From Nematostella vectensis (Eukaryota; Cnidaria; Anthozoa; Actiniaria; Edwardsiidae): a DNA stretch of 60,000 bases. Location of the stretch: assembly GCF_932526225.1 (NCBI RefSeq), contig NC_064036.1, forward strand, positions 1,800,001 through 1,860,000, in the 5' to 3' direction. The translations under genes and the position numbers were made by a program. The notes under the pieces are model-generated. The model was not told the DNA's origin. It saw only the letters and a list, made by a program, of their open reading frames with translations, and searched no databases. Shown in pieces: positions 24,835 through 36,900 of the stretch (the stretch's first letter is position 1; every line of letters starts with the position of its first letter).

Positions 24835-25659
24835 ATGGATAAACGACTTTACCTATTCGCGAGGATTGCTTTCATCCTCATTCTTTCATTTCAAGCTTTT
24901 TTTTTAGCAGCGTATCCAGTACATTATTGGGAGAATTATGTCAACATCGACCATTTCGCCTGGGTTGTTTTATTTTCACCAGCTCTTGGATTATGGTTGT
25001 CGTGCTGGGTATGCCGCGGAAGGGTGGAAAACCAATGGTTGATTGGAGTCCTTGTAGTATGGGCATGCTACTGCTTCGGCTTCGTTATTTTTATCGGAGT
25101 CATATTTGGAGGTGGTGAGCCGATCGAGAATAAAATAGATAAGGAACAATTCTTCGGTCCAAACAATTTGACGTTAACGCTTTGTCTTGCTCCCTTGGTG
25201 CTATTGCTACTCATTCTCACAGGGGAAGATTCAAAAGATTACAGGGATATGTTTATGAAGCGTTGTTCTCGTATGACTTTGGATATCTTCGATGCCATCG
25301 AGATGTTGGAGGTGATCTTGGAAGAGAATAAAGTCAGCCATGACGTTCCAAGAAGCTATGAGGTTGCAATCCTCATTTTCGTTTGCCTGTGTCTTCTTGT
25401 CTCCCCGTTACAGCTGTTAGAAGTGAAAAAAGACTTCTCAGGCGTTCATCGTCGTGTTTATTTCGGGCGAGCTGTGATTCAGATTGCGGCCATCAATTCA
25501 GCGTTCTTGGTTCTTCGTCTAGTACACTGGCTTAAATATGGCGAACACGCCTCCATTTTCATTCTTAAAAACATTACTGTAATCGTACAAGAAGGGCTGG
25601 CAGTGTTGTCTGTCCGCAAATGGTGTGGCTTTGGTGATGATGAACTGATCGATATATAG
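24835..25659 (+). CDS. TMEM121-like multi-pass membrane protein
   Basis: A single uninterrupted 274-codon ORF begins at an ATG after AAAA. Hydrophobic segments lie near residues 6-28, 41-60, 68-92, 113-130, 176-196 and 210-232. The second half follows the TMEM121 (Drosophila hole) pattern: a DIFDAIEMLEVILEE helix after TM4, an extended loop, TM5 ending in PLQLLEV, a further TM, then SIFILKNITVIVQE just before a basic C-terminal tail. TMEM121-family proteins are poorly understood integral membrane proteins. Cnidarians often carry several intronless copies, so an exact orthologue is not claimed. No signal peptide beyond TM1 is seen. The gene is intact; a retrocopy origin is possible because it lacks introns. 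Confidence 0.65.
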   Translation: MDKRLYLFARIAFILILSFQAFFLAAYPVHYWENYVNIDHFAWVVLFSPALGLWLSCWVCRGRVENQWLIGVLVVWACYCFGFVIFIGVIFGGGEPIENKIDKEQFFGPNNLTLTLCLAPLVLLLLILTGEDSKDYRDMFMKRCSRMTLDIFDAIEMLEVILEENKVSHDVPRSYEVAILIFVCLCLLVSPLQLLEVKKDFSGVHRRVYFGRAVIQIAAINSAFLVLRLVHWLKYGEHASIFILKNITVIVQEGLAVLSVRKWCGFGDDELIDI

Positions 25660-25853
25660 TTTGAACTGTAGAAATATTATCAAGGGAAGAATGTAAAACT
25701 TGCCCTAGAGTAGTCTAAAAAATATGGTTAAGAATATAAACCCTCCCGCCATGAATGGTGAAAATCTGCAAACGTAGACGGAAAACGAAACTCAGTAAAG
25801 CAGTGGAAGCATATAACACTTCTTTGTTTAGATTGAAATTTATCCGTAATACA

Positions 25854-27617
25854 GTTAGTGGCCTACTACACGTTTACATATAGTAATACTAGTAAAATAG
25901 TTAGTGGCCTACTACACGTTTACATATGGTAATACTAGTAAAATAGTTAGTGGCCTACTACACGTTTACATATAGTAATACTAGTAAAATAGTTAGTGGC
26001 CTACTACACGTTTACATATAGTAATACTAGTAAAATAGTTAGTGGCATACTACACGTTTACATATGGTAATACTAGTAAAATAGTTAGTGGCCTACTACA
26101 CGTTTACATATAGTAATACTAGTAAAATAGTTAGTGGCCTACTACACGTTTACATATGGTAATACTAGTAAAATAGTTAGTGGCCTACTACACGTTTACA
26201 TATAGTAATACTAGTAAAATAGTTAGTGGCCTACTACACGTTTACATATGGTAATACTAGTAAAATAGTTAGTGGCCTACTACACGTTTACATATAGTAA
26301 TACTAGTAAAATAGTTAGTGGCCTACTACACGTTTACATATAGTAATACTAGTAAAATAGTTAGTGGCATACTACACGTTTACATATGGTAATACTAGTA
26401 AAATAGTTAGTGGCCTACTACACGTTTACATAGAGTAATACTAGTAAAATAGTTAGTGGCCTACTACACGTTTACATATGGTAATACTAGTAAAATAGTT
26501 AGTGGCCTACTACACGTTTACATATAGTAATACTAGTAAAATAGTTAGTGGCCTACTACACGTTTACATATGGTAATACTAGTAAAATAGTTAGTGGCCT
26601 ACTACACGTTTACATATAGTAATACTAGTAAAATAGTTAGTGGCATACTACACGTTTACATATAGTAATACTAGTAAAATAGTTAGTGGCATACTACACG
26701 TTTAAATATGGTAATACTAGTAAAATAGTTAGTGGCCTACTACACGTTTACATATAGTAATACTAGTAAAATAGTTAGTGGCATACTACACGTTTACATA
26801 TAGCAATACTAGTAAAATAGTTAGTAGCCTACTACACGTTTACATATAGTAATACTAGTAAAATAGTGGCCTACTACACGTTTACATATAGTAATACTAG
26901 TAAAATAGTTAGTGGCATACTACACGTTTACATATAGCAATACTAGTAAAATAGTTAGTGGCCTACTACACGTTTACATGTAGTAATACTAGTAAAATAG
27001 TTAGTGGCATACTACACGTTTACATATAGTAATACTAGTAAAATAGTTAGTGGCCTACTACACGTTTACATATAGTAATACTAGTAATACAGTTAGTGGC
27101 CTACTACACGTTTACATATAGTAATACTAGTAAAATAGTTAGTGGCATACTACACGTTTACATATAGTAATACTAGTAAAATAGTTAGTGGCCTACTACA
27201 CGTTTACATATAGTAATACTAGTAAAATAGTTAGTGGCCTACTACACGTTTACATATAGTAATACTAGTAAAATAGTTAGTGGCATACTACACGTTTACA
27301 TATAGTAATACTAGTAAAATAGTTAGTGGCATACTACACGTTTACATATAGCAATACTAGTAAAATAGTTAGTGGCCTACTACACGTTTACATGTAGTAA
27401 TACTAGTAAAATAGTTAGTGGCATACTACACGTTTACATATAGTAATACTAGTAAAATAGTTAGTAGCCTACTACACGTTTACATATAGTAATACTAGTA
27501 AAATAGTTAGTGGCATACTACACGTTTACATATAGTAATACTAGTAAAATAGTTAGTAGCCTACTACACGTTTACATATAGTAATACTAGTAAAATAGTT
27601 AGTGGCATACTACATGT
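25854..27617. repeat. 46-bp satellite array, about 38 copies
   Basis: The head-to-tail unit starts GTTAGTGGCCTACTACACG and ends in TAATACTAGTAAAATA. Variants alternate at a few positions (GGCC/GGCA, TATAG/TATGG), and one unit near 26865 has a small deletion. The array runs directly downstream of the TMEM121-like gene. A displaced fragment of the same repeat is embedded in the hammerhead fold-back at about 28426-28490. The unit is a tandem repeat without variable spacers, so it is not CRISPR. Confidence 0.95.
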
Positions 27618-28287
<670 letters not shown>

Positions 28288-28369
28288 TTGAAGGCTTTCA
28301 TAGAAAGTGCTCAATACTCGAGAGTAGAGCGGTGTATAGTGTTGGTTTGAGAAAAATACAAACTACATA

Positions 28370-28420
28370 GGTTTCCCTACAGGTCTGTTTCGTGGTTGCC
28401 CACTCATCAGGGGATTTTGA
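28370..28420 (-). ncRNA. Hammerhead ribozyme, minus-strand copy in the left arm
   Basis: The reverse complement of this segment carries the same complete core (CTGATGA, GTGG-GCAA-CCAC, GAAA, short stem III, GTA) as the right arm. Both ribozymes are thus on opposite strands of one palindrome, and transcription in either direction would give one sense copy. Confidence 0.75.
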
Positions 28421-28534
28421 AAATTTTTACATATAGTAATACGTTTACATATAGTAATACTAGTAAAATAGTTAGTGGCATACTACACGTGGTTGCCCAC
28501 TCATCAGGGGATTTTGAAAATTTTTTTTTTTTGA

Positions 28535-28582
28535 AAATCCCCTGATGAGTGGGCAACCACGAAACAGACCTGTAGGGAAACC
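28535..28582 (+). ncRNA. Hammerhead ribozyme (type I, short stem III), plus strand
   Basis: The catalytic core is present in order: CTGATGA (28542-28548), stem II GTGG-GCAA-CCAC with a GNRA-type loop (28549-28560), GAAA (28561-28564), then a 3-4 bp stem III (ACA-GACC-TGT) and the cleavage triplet GTA ending at 28574. Stem I pairs TCCC before the core with GGGA after the cleavage site. Such a short stem III usually implies weak activity as a monomer and better activity as a dimer. Activity is not tested. Confidence 0.8.
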
Positions 28583-28639
28583 TATGTAGTTTGTATTTTT
28601 CTCAAACCAACACTATATATATATATGTCAGTATAAAAT

Positions 28640-29060
28640 TAATTCTAGTGACGTCATTGATGACGTCACAATCACGTGACCATGTTGGTGCACCCCCATA
28701 ACACCATGACACATATGGTTGTTATATGGTGTTTTGATCATGAGATATGAACGTGACAATATTTTTGCAACCCACTTGACACAAACATGACACCTGCCAA
28801 GTTTGGTTGTGAAACAATGTTTCTTTCAAGAGATATGAATGTTTGCTTTTAATCACGTTTTCCGCTTTAAGTGAGGTCGTAGATGACGTCACGCATCACA
28901 TGACCATATCTTGGCACCGCCCTTGACACATACAAGACACCTACCAAGTTTGGTTGTTATACGATGCTTTTAAGGGACGGACGGACGGACATCGCGTCAC
29001 GAAAACTCGAGTCGATGGGTTACCAATATTTGTTACCATATTTGTTTTATGGGGCTCCGC
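28640..29060. repeat. Dispersed repeat with two diverged half-units
   Basis: Two related segments of roughly 210 bp each contain GATGACGTCAC plus a CACGTGACC or CACATGACC string and a GACACAT...GGTTGTTATA stretch. The second ends in GGACGGACGGAC and ATCGCGTCACG. This pattern suggests an old non-autonomous element. No ORF or terminal repeats are clear. Confidence 0.45.
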
Positions 29061-29713
29061 TATTATGGAGAGTAAATATATTTTAAATAGGACTGCTTTT
29101 TGGTCACGTGTGTAAATGGATAGAGATCTCATGATGAGTATCGAGGGCCGAGGGGTGGGGCAGAGAAATGAGATTATGCGGATTGATTTTACATTTCCTT
29201 TTACACACAAGTCTCATCAAATAACACAGAGATCTACTGAATGCTTATTATTTACCCGTCATTTTAGGAATTTGGTTGGTTTGTCTTCCCTTCATAAAGT
29301 TATTGCTCAGTTGGATTTATAAACAAAGCCTTATCGTCAGGCACCGAATAATTCTTTGATATCGCCATCTATTTTGCGGTATAAATAGAAGGAGCTTTCG
29401 ACATCGTAAACACAGGGCAAGTCCCGGGCGGGAAAAAATTATTATAACAGGGCGAGAATAATTTATCAGATGCGCTAGATTATGGATAGCGCAAAATTTA
29501 AAATTTCGCACCCGAAAACGTGTGTACAGCAAATCACTAATTTAACAATCTCTTAACACAACTGTCTCGTTACCTGTAACACAACTGTCTTGCTATAATC
29601 TGTGCAAAAATAGTTTTATTCCAGCCGTCTGAGGCTCAGAGATAAGCAATTTTACACGAGACTTGTAATTTGTGACTGCTAGCGTAGCAGTGCTAGAGTG
29701 GTTTTCAAAATCC
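29061..29713. other. Intergenic region, nothing supported
   Basis: AT-rich sequence with short ORFs only. I see no domain, RNA gene or terminal repeat. Confidence 0.4.
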
Positions 29714-29930
29714 CGTGCAACCAAAGGTAATTGTTAAAGTGTTGCAACCAAAGGTAATTGTTAAAGTGTTGCAACCAAAGGTAATTGTTAAAGTGTTGCA
29801 ACCAAAGGTAATTGTTAAAGTGTTGCAACCAAAGGTAATTGTTAAAGTGTTGCAACCAAAGGTAATTGTTAAAGTGTTGCAACCAAAGGTAATTGTTAAA
29901 GTGTTGCAACCAAAGGTAATTGTTAAAGTG
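29714..29930. repeat. 27-bp minisatellite, 8 copies
   Basis: Eight identical or near-identical copies of a unit reading GCAACCAAAGGTAATTGTTA plus AAGTGTT. Because 27 is divisible by three, the array is open in frames on both strands and creates spurious ORFs. It is not a gene. Confidence 0.95.
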
Positions 29931-30721
29931 TACTAGTCAAGCCAGAACAAAAGAGAACAAAGACGTGACAGTGCATTAGTACTAAAGAAACTAAATAGTA
30001 TTTCACGGGGTTTTATGATTATTATTGCAAATTCGAGCCCGGGGGTGGGAGGAGCTTTGCCTTTTATAGCGAAACCTTGTGTTTAAGTTTACTCGCCAAA
30101 TAATAAAGGACGGTCACGACAGCACAAGGTATTTTGTCAAACCACGTGCAACCAGGGCTCTGCCTTATTTTAATTGTTGACCACAATACAACATTAAAGG
30201 TTCGCTTTACTTCCGGAGGGGCTATCTGTTTGACATGAAATTCTAGGTAGACACATTCCTTTCGACCGCCAAAAAGCGTTTGTTTGATTTTATTGAATAA
30301 TCATTTCAAGTTTAGACTTTAGGGATTCTTTATCTATCTCTGAACTGATTCTAACATCTTAATGGAGAAAAATATTATTATATAGTATATTCACCAGTCT
30401 ACAAAAATGGACCAACAGACACATTACATTTAAAACTCTGGAGCAAATTTGAGAACTTATGTGCTTGATTATTCAGCCTTTTTCAACCTGAAAGCACAAA
30501 AGTGGGTAAGGAGCAAATAACACGGCGGTAGAAGGGAGATCATGATACGTAGTTTTCTACACAGTCAATCTGCTTCTGTCACGCCAGCTCAAACGTGTAA
30601 CGTGACAAAAGTCAGAACGACTGAGGTGACGATATATAGCCTTCTACGCAGTCGTTCTGACCTTCCAACTCAACTGCATAACGTGACAGAGGTGAGAATA
30701 ACTGCAAGGAGAGCGCACAGT
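29931..30721. other. Intergenic region downstream of LPCAT3
   Basis: About 0.8 kb. A diverged pair of segments at about 30552-30705 shares CTTCTAC(A/G)CAGTC and a CTCAA...AACGTGACA block. No gene is supported. Confidence 0.4.
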
Positions 30722-30727
30722 TTTATT
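30722..30727 (-). terminator. Poly(A) signal of LPCAT3
   Basis: The minus strand reads AATAAA here, about 107 nt past the LPCAT3 stop codon (30834-30836). Confidence 0.5.
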
Positions 30728-30833
30728 ATTTTTTCCTATGCTGCTTTTTAAGGTTCTGTAGAGCCCAGATAACTTGATTGTTTTCGCGTTTCCCTCCTCT
30801 TAAAAGCAATAAGTTGGCGTGATTTGTACGCAC

Positions 30834-30959
30834 TTACTTTTCTTTATCGGAGGGGGGTCGTGGTGCTAAAGCCTTCACTAGGGGTGCAATGACTGTCGGG
30901 TAGAGGATGAACCAGGTCGCTAAGACTGCTGGGACTGTGTAGTACGTGATGGAATAGAC
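30834..30959 (-). CDS. LPCAT3: LPCAT3 terminal exon
   Basis: Encodes VYSITYYTVPAVLATWFILY and a short cytosolic tail ending PPSDKEK, corresponding to the last transmembrane helix and Lys-rich end of LPCAT3. The acceptor TGTTCTGTTGGTCAG is immediately preceded by the 18-bp minisatellite, which starts about 20 nt upstream. Reading through the minisatellite gives a 2,290-codon ORF, rejected as coding. The KEK tail resembles an ER-retention-type dilysine ending, which is inference. Confidence 0.85.
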   Translation of the reverse strand, partial: VYSITYYTVPAVLATWFILYPTVIAPLVKALAPRPPSDKEK

Positions 30960-33900
30960 CTGACCAACAGAACAGACCTTCCCATTAGATTGCGCCTTCC
31001 CATTAGATTGCTCCTTACCATTAGATTGCTCCTTCCCATTAGATTGCTCCTTCCCATTAGATTGCTCCTTCCCATTAGATTGCTCCTTCCCATTAGATTG
31101 CTCCTTCCCATTAGATTGCTCCTTACCATTAGATTGCTCCTTCCCATTAGATTGCTCCTTCCCATTAGATTGCTCCTTACCATTAGATTGCGCCTTCCCA
31201 TTAGATTGCGCCTTCCCATTAGATTGCTCATTCCCATTAGATTGCTCCTTCCCATTAGATTGCTCCTTACCATTAGATTGCTCCTTCCCATTAGATTGCG
31301 CCTTCCCATTAGATTGCTCCTTCCCACTAGATTGCTCCTTCCCACTAGATTGCTCCTTCCCATTAGATTGCGCCTTCCCATTAGATTGCTCCTTCCCATT
31401 AGATTGCTCCTTCCCATTAGATTGCTCCTTCCCACTAGATTGCGCCTTCCCATTAGATTGCTCCTTACCATTAGATTGCTCCTTCCCATTAGATTGCTCC
31501 TTCCCATTAGATTGCGCCTTCCCATTAGATTGCTCCTTACCATTAGATTGCTCCTTACCATTAGATTGCTCCTTACCATTAGATTGCTCCTTACCATTAG
31601 ATTGCGCCTTCCCATTAGATTGCTCCTTACCATTAGATTGCTCCTTCCCATTAGATTGCTCCTTACCATTAGATTGCGCCTTCCCATTAGATTGCTCCTT
31701 CCCACTAGATTGCGCCTTCCCATTAGATTGCGCATTCCCATTAGATTGCGCATTCCCATTAGATTGCTCCTTCCCACTAGATTGCGCCTTCCCATTAGAT
31801 TGCTCCTTACCATTAGATTGCTCCTTCCCATTAGATTGCTCCTTCCCATTAGATTGCTCCTTCCCACTAGATTGCTCCTTCCCATTAGATTGCTCCTTCC
31901 CATTAGATTGCTCCTTACCATTAGATTGCTCCTTCCCACTAGATTGCTCCTTCCCATTTGATTGCTCCTTACCATTAGATTGCTCTTTACCATTAGATTG
32001 CGCCTTCCCATTAGATTGCTCCTTCCCATTAGATTGCTCCTTCCCATTAGATTGCTCCTTCCCATTAGATTGATCCTTCCCACTAGATTGATCCTTCCCA
32101 TTAGATTGCGCCTTCCCACTAGATTGCGCCTTCCCACTAGATTGCTCCTTCCCACTAGATTGCTCCTTCCCACTAGATTGCTCCTTCCCATTAGATTGCG
32201 CCTTCCCATTAAATTGCTCCTTCCCATTAGATTGCTCATTCCCATTAGATTGCTCCTTCCCATTAGATTGCTCCTTCCCACTAGATTGCTCCTTCCCATT
32301 AGATTGCTCCTTCCCATTAGATTGCTCCTTCCCACTAGATTGCGCCTTCCCATTAGATTGCGCCTTCCCATTAGATTGCGCCTTCCCACTAGATTGCTCC
32401 TTACCATTAGATTGCGCCTTCCCATTAGATTGCGCCTTCCCATTAGATTGCTCCTTCCCATTAGATTGCTCCTTCCCATTAGATTGCTCCTTCCCATTAG
32501 ATTGCTCCTTCCCACTAGATTGCTCCTTCCCATTAGATTGCGCCTTCCAATTAGATTGCGCCTTCCCATTAGATTGCTCCTTCCCATTAGATTGCGCCTT
32601 CCCACTAGATTGCTCCTTACCATTAGATTGCTCCTTCCCATTAGATTGCGCCTTCCCATTAGATTGCTCCTTCCCATTAGATTGCTCCTTCCCATAAGAT
32701 TGCTCCTTCCCACTAGATTGCTCCTTCCCACTAGATTGCTCCTTCCCATTAGATTGCGCCTTCCCATTAGATTGCTCCTTCCCATTAGATTGCTCATTCC
32801 CATTAGATTGCTCCTTCCCATTAGATTGCTCCTTCCCACTAGATTGCTCCTTCCCATTAGATTGCTCCTTCCCATTAGATTGCGCCTTCCCACTAGATTG
32901 CTCCTTCCCATTAGATTGCTCCTTCCCATTAGATTGCTCCTTACCATTAGATTGCTCCTTCCCATTAGATTGCTCCTTCCCATTAGATTGCTCCTTCCCA
33001 TTAGATTGCTCCTTCCCACTAGATTGCTCCTTCCCATTAGATTGCGCCTTCCCATTAGATTGCTCCTTCACATTAGATTGCTCCTTCCCATTAGATTGCG
33101 CCTTCCCATTAGATTGCGCCTTCCCATTAGATTGCTCCTTCCCATTAGATTGCTCCTTCCCATTAGATTGCGCCTTCCCACTAGATTGCTCGTTCCCACT
33201 AGATTGCTCCTTACCATTAGATTGCTCCTTACCATTAGATTGCTCCTTCCCACTAGATTGCTCCTTCCCATTAGATTGCGCCTTCCCACTAGATTGCTCC
33301 TTCCCATTAGATTGCGCCTTCCCACTAGATTGCTCCTTCCCATTAGATTGCGCCTTCCCACTAGATTGCTCCTTCCCATTAGATTGCTCCTTCCCATTAG
33401 ATTGCTCCTTCCCATTAGATTGCTCCTTCCCATTAGATTGCTCCTTCCCATTAGATTGCTCCTTCCCACTAGATTGCTCCTTCCCATTAGATTGCTCCTT
33501 CCCATTAGATTGCTCCTTACCATTAGATTGCTCCTTCCCACTAGATTGCTCCTTCCCATTTGATTGCTCCTTACCATTAGATTGCTCTTTACCATTAGAT
33601 TGCGCCTTCCCATTAGATTGCTCCTTCCCATTAGATTGCTCCTTCCCATTAGATTGCTCCTTCCCATTAGATTGCTCCTTCCCACTAGATTGATCCTTCC
33701 CATTAGATTGCGCCTTCCCACTAGATTGCTCCTTCCCACTAGATTGCTCCTTCCCACTAGATTGCTCCTTCCCATTAGATTGCGCCTTCCCATTAGATTG
33801 CTCCTTCCCATTAGATTGCTCATTCCCATTAGATTGCTCCTTCCCATTAGATTGCTCCTTCCCACTAGATTGCTCCTTCCCATTAGATTGCTCCTTCCCA

Positions 33901-36900
33901 TTAGATTGCTCCTTCCCACTAGATTGCGCCTTCCCATTAGATTGCGCCTTCCCATTAGATTGCGCCTTCCCACTAGATTGCTCCTTACCATTAGATTGCG
34001 CCTTCCCATTAGATTGCGCCTTCCCATTAGATTGCTCCTTCCCATTAGATTGCTCCTTCCCATTAGATTGCTCCTTCCCATTAGATTGCTCCTTCCCACT
34101 AGATTGCTCCTTCCCATTAGATTGCGCCTTCCAATTAGATTGCGCCTTCCCATTAGATTGCTCCTTCCCATTAGATTGCGCCTTCCCACTAGATTGCTCC
34201 TTACCATTAGATTGCTCCTTCCCATTAGATTGCGCCTTCCCATTAGATTGCTCCTTCCCATTAGATTGCTCCTTCCCATTAGATTGCTCCTTCCCACTAG
34301 ATTGCTCCTTCCCACTAGATTGCTCCTTCCCATTAGATTGCGCCTTCCCATTAGATTGCTCATTCCCATTAGATTGCTCCTTCCCATTAGATTGCTCCTT
34401 CCCACTAGATTGCTCCTTCCCATTAGATTGCTCCTTCCCATTAGATTGCGCCTTCCCACTAGATTGCTCCTTCCCATTAGATTGCTCCTTCCCATTAGAT
34501 TGCTCCTTACCAATAGATTGCTCCTTCCCATTAGATTGCTCCTTCCCACTAGATTGCTCCTTCCCACTAGATTGCTCCTTCCCATTAGATTGCGCCTTCC
34601 CATTAGATTGCTCCTTCCCATTAGATTGCTCATTCCCATTAGATTGCTCCTTCCTATTAGATTGCTCCTTCCCACTAGATTGCTCCTTCCCATTAGATTG
34701 CTCCTTCCCATTAGATTGCTCCTTCCCACTAGATTGCGCCTTCCCATTAGATTGCGCCTTCCCATTAGATTGCGCCTTCCCACTAGATTGCTCCTTACCA
34801 TTAGATTGCGCCTTCCCATTAGATTGCGCCTTCCCATTAGATTGCTCCTTCCCATTAGATTGCTCCTTCCCATTAGATTGCTCCTTCCCATTAGATTGCT
34901 CCTTCCCACTAGATTGCTCCTTCCCATTAGATTGCGCCTTCCAATTAGATTGCGCCTTCCCATTAGATTGCTCCTTCCCATTAGATTGCGCCTTCCCACT
35001 AGATTGCTCCTTACCATTAGATTGCTCCTTCCCATTAGATTGCGCCTTCCCATTAGATTGCTCCTTCCCATTAGATTGCTCCTTCCCATTAGATTGCTCC
35101 TTCCCACTAGATTGCTCCTTCCCACTAGATTGCTCCTTCCCATTAGATTGCGCCTTCCCATTAGATTGCTCCTTCCCATTAGATTGCTCATTCCCATTAG
35201 ATTGCTCCTTCCCATTAGATTGCTCCTTCCCACTAGATTGCTCCTTCCCATTAGATTGCTCCTTCCCATTAGATTGCGCCTTCCCACTAGATTGCTCCTT
35301 CCCATTAGATTGCTCCTTACCATTAGATTGCTCCTTCCCATTAGATTGCTCCTTCCCATTAGATTGCTCCTTCCCATTAGATTGCGCCTTCCCACTAGAT
35401 TGCTCCTTCCCATTAGATTGCGCCTTCCCATTAGATTGCTCCTTCACATTAGATTGCTCCTTCCCATTAGATTGCTCCTTCCCATTAGATTGCTCCTTCC
35501 CATTAGATTGCGCCTTCCCATTAGATTGCGCCTTCCCATTAGATTGCTCCTTCCCATTAGATTGCTCCTTCCCATTAGATTGCGCCTTCCCACTAGATTG
35601 CTCGTTCCCACTAGATTGCTCCTTACCATTAGATTGCTCCTTACCATTAGATTGCTCCTTCCCACTAGATTGCTCCTTCCCATTAGATTGCGCCTTCCCA
35701 CTAGATTGCTCCTTCCCATTAGATTGCGCCTTCCCACTAGATTGCTCCTTCCCATTAGATTGCTCCTTCCCATTAGATTGCTCCTTCCCATTAGATTGCT
35801 CCTTCCCATTAGATTGCTCCTTCCCACTAGATTGCTCCTTCCCATTAGATTGCGCCTTCCCACTAGATTGCTCCTTCCCATTAGATTGCTCCTTATCACT
35901 AGATTGCTCCTTCCCACTAGATTGCTCCTTCCCATTAGATTGCTCCTTACCACTAGATTGCTCCTTCCCACTAGATTGCTCCTTCCCATTAGATTGCTCC
36001 TTACCACTAGATTGCGCCTTCCCACTAGATTGCTCCTTCCCATTAGATTGCTCCTTCCCACTAGATTGCTCCTTCCCACTAGATTGCGCCTTCCCATTAG
36101 ATTGCTCCTTCCCATTAGATTGCTCCTTCCCACTAGATTGCTCCTTCCCATTAGATTGCTCCTTCCCACTAGATTGCTCCTTCCCACTAGATTGCTCCTT
36201 CCCACTAGATTGCTCCTTCCCATTAGATTGCGCCTTCCCATTAGATTGCTCCTTCCCATTAGATTGCTCCTTCCCACTAGATTGCTCCTTCCCATTAGAT
36301 TGCTCCTTCCCATTAGATTGCTCCTTCCCATTAGATTGCGCCTTCCCATTAGATTGCGCCTTCCCATTAGATTGCTCCTTCCCACTAGATTGCTCCTTCC
36401 CATTAGATTGCGCCTTCCCATTAGATTGCTCCTTCCCATTAGATTGCGCCTTCCCATTAGATTGCTCCTTCCCATTAGATTGCGCCTTCCCATTAGATTG
36501 CTCCTTCCCATTAGATTGCTCCTTCCCACTAGATTGCTCCTTCCCACTAGATTGCTCCTTCCCACTAGATTGCTCCTTCCCATTAGATTGCTCCTTCCCA
36601 CTAGATTGCTCCTTCCCATTAGATTGCTCCTTCCCATTAGATTGCGCCTTACCATTAGATTGCGCCTTCCCATTAGATTGCTCCTTCCCATTAGATTGCG
36701 CCTTACCATTAGATTGCGCCTTCCCATTAGATTGCTCCTTACCATTAGATTGCGCCTTACCATTAGATTGCTCCTTCCCATTAGATTGCTCCTTCCCACT
36801 AGATTGCTCCTTCCCATTAGATTGCTTCTTCCCATTAGATTGCGCCTTACCACTAGATTGCTCCTTCCCATTAGATTGCGCCTTCCCATTAGATTGCTCC

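Larger units (their letters stand above)
28334..28618. mobile_element. Fold-back element with inverted hammerhead-ribozyme arms
   Basis: Two arms of about 86 bp (about 28334-28419 and 28532-28618) are near-perfect reverse complements and each carries a hammerhead sequence. Between them lie a fragment of the 46-bp satellite and a third, truncated hammerhead copy (28489-28520, minus sense). Minimal hammerheads with a very short stem III are known from Penelope-like retroelements and small animal retrozymes, so this is likely a non-autonomous derivative of one. The direct evidence is the ribozyme core, not a coding region. Confidence 0.7.

Noticed and set aside
25854-27617. CRISPR-like regular array
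   Set aside because: Units are contiguous 46-bp repeats without unique spacers; a eukaryotic satellite.
29679-29936. ORFs of 73-76 codons made of LQPKVIVKV or QHFNNYLWL repeats
   Set aside because: Product of a 27-bp tandem repeat with length divisible by three, open on both strands.
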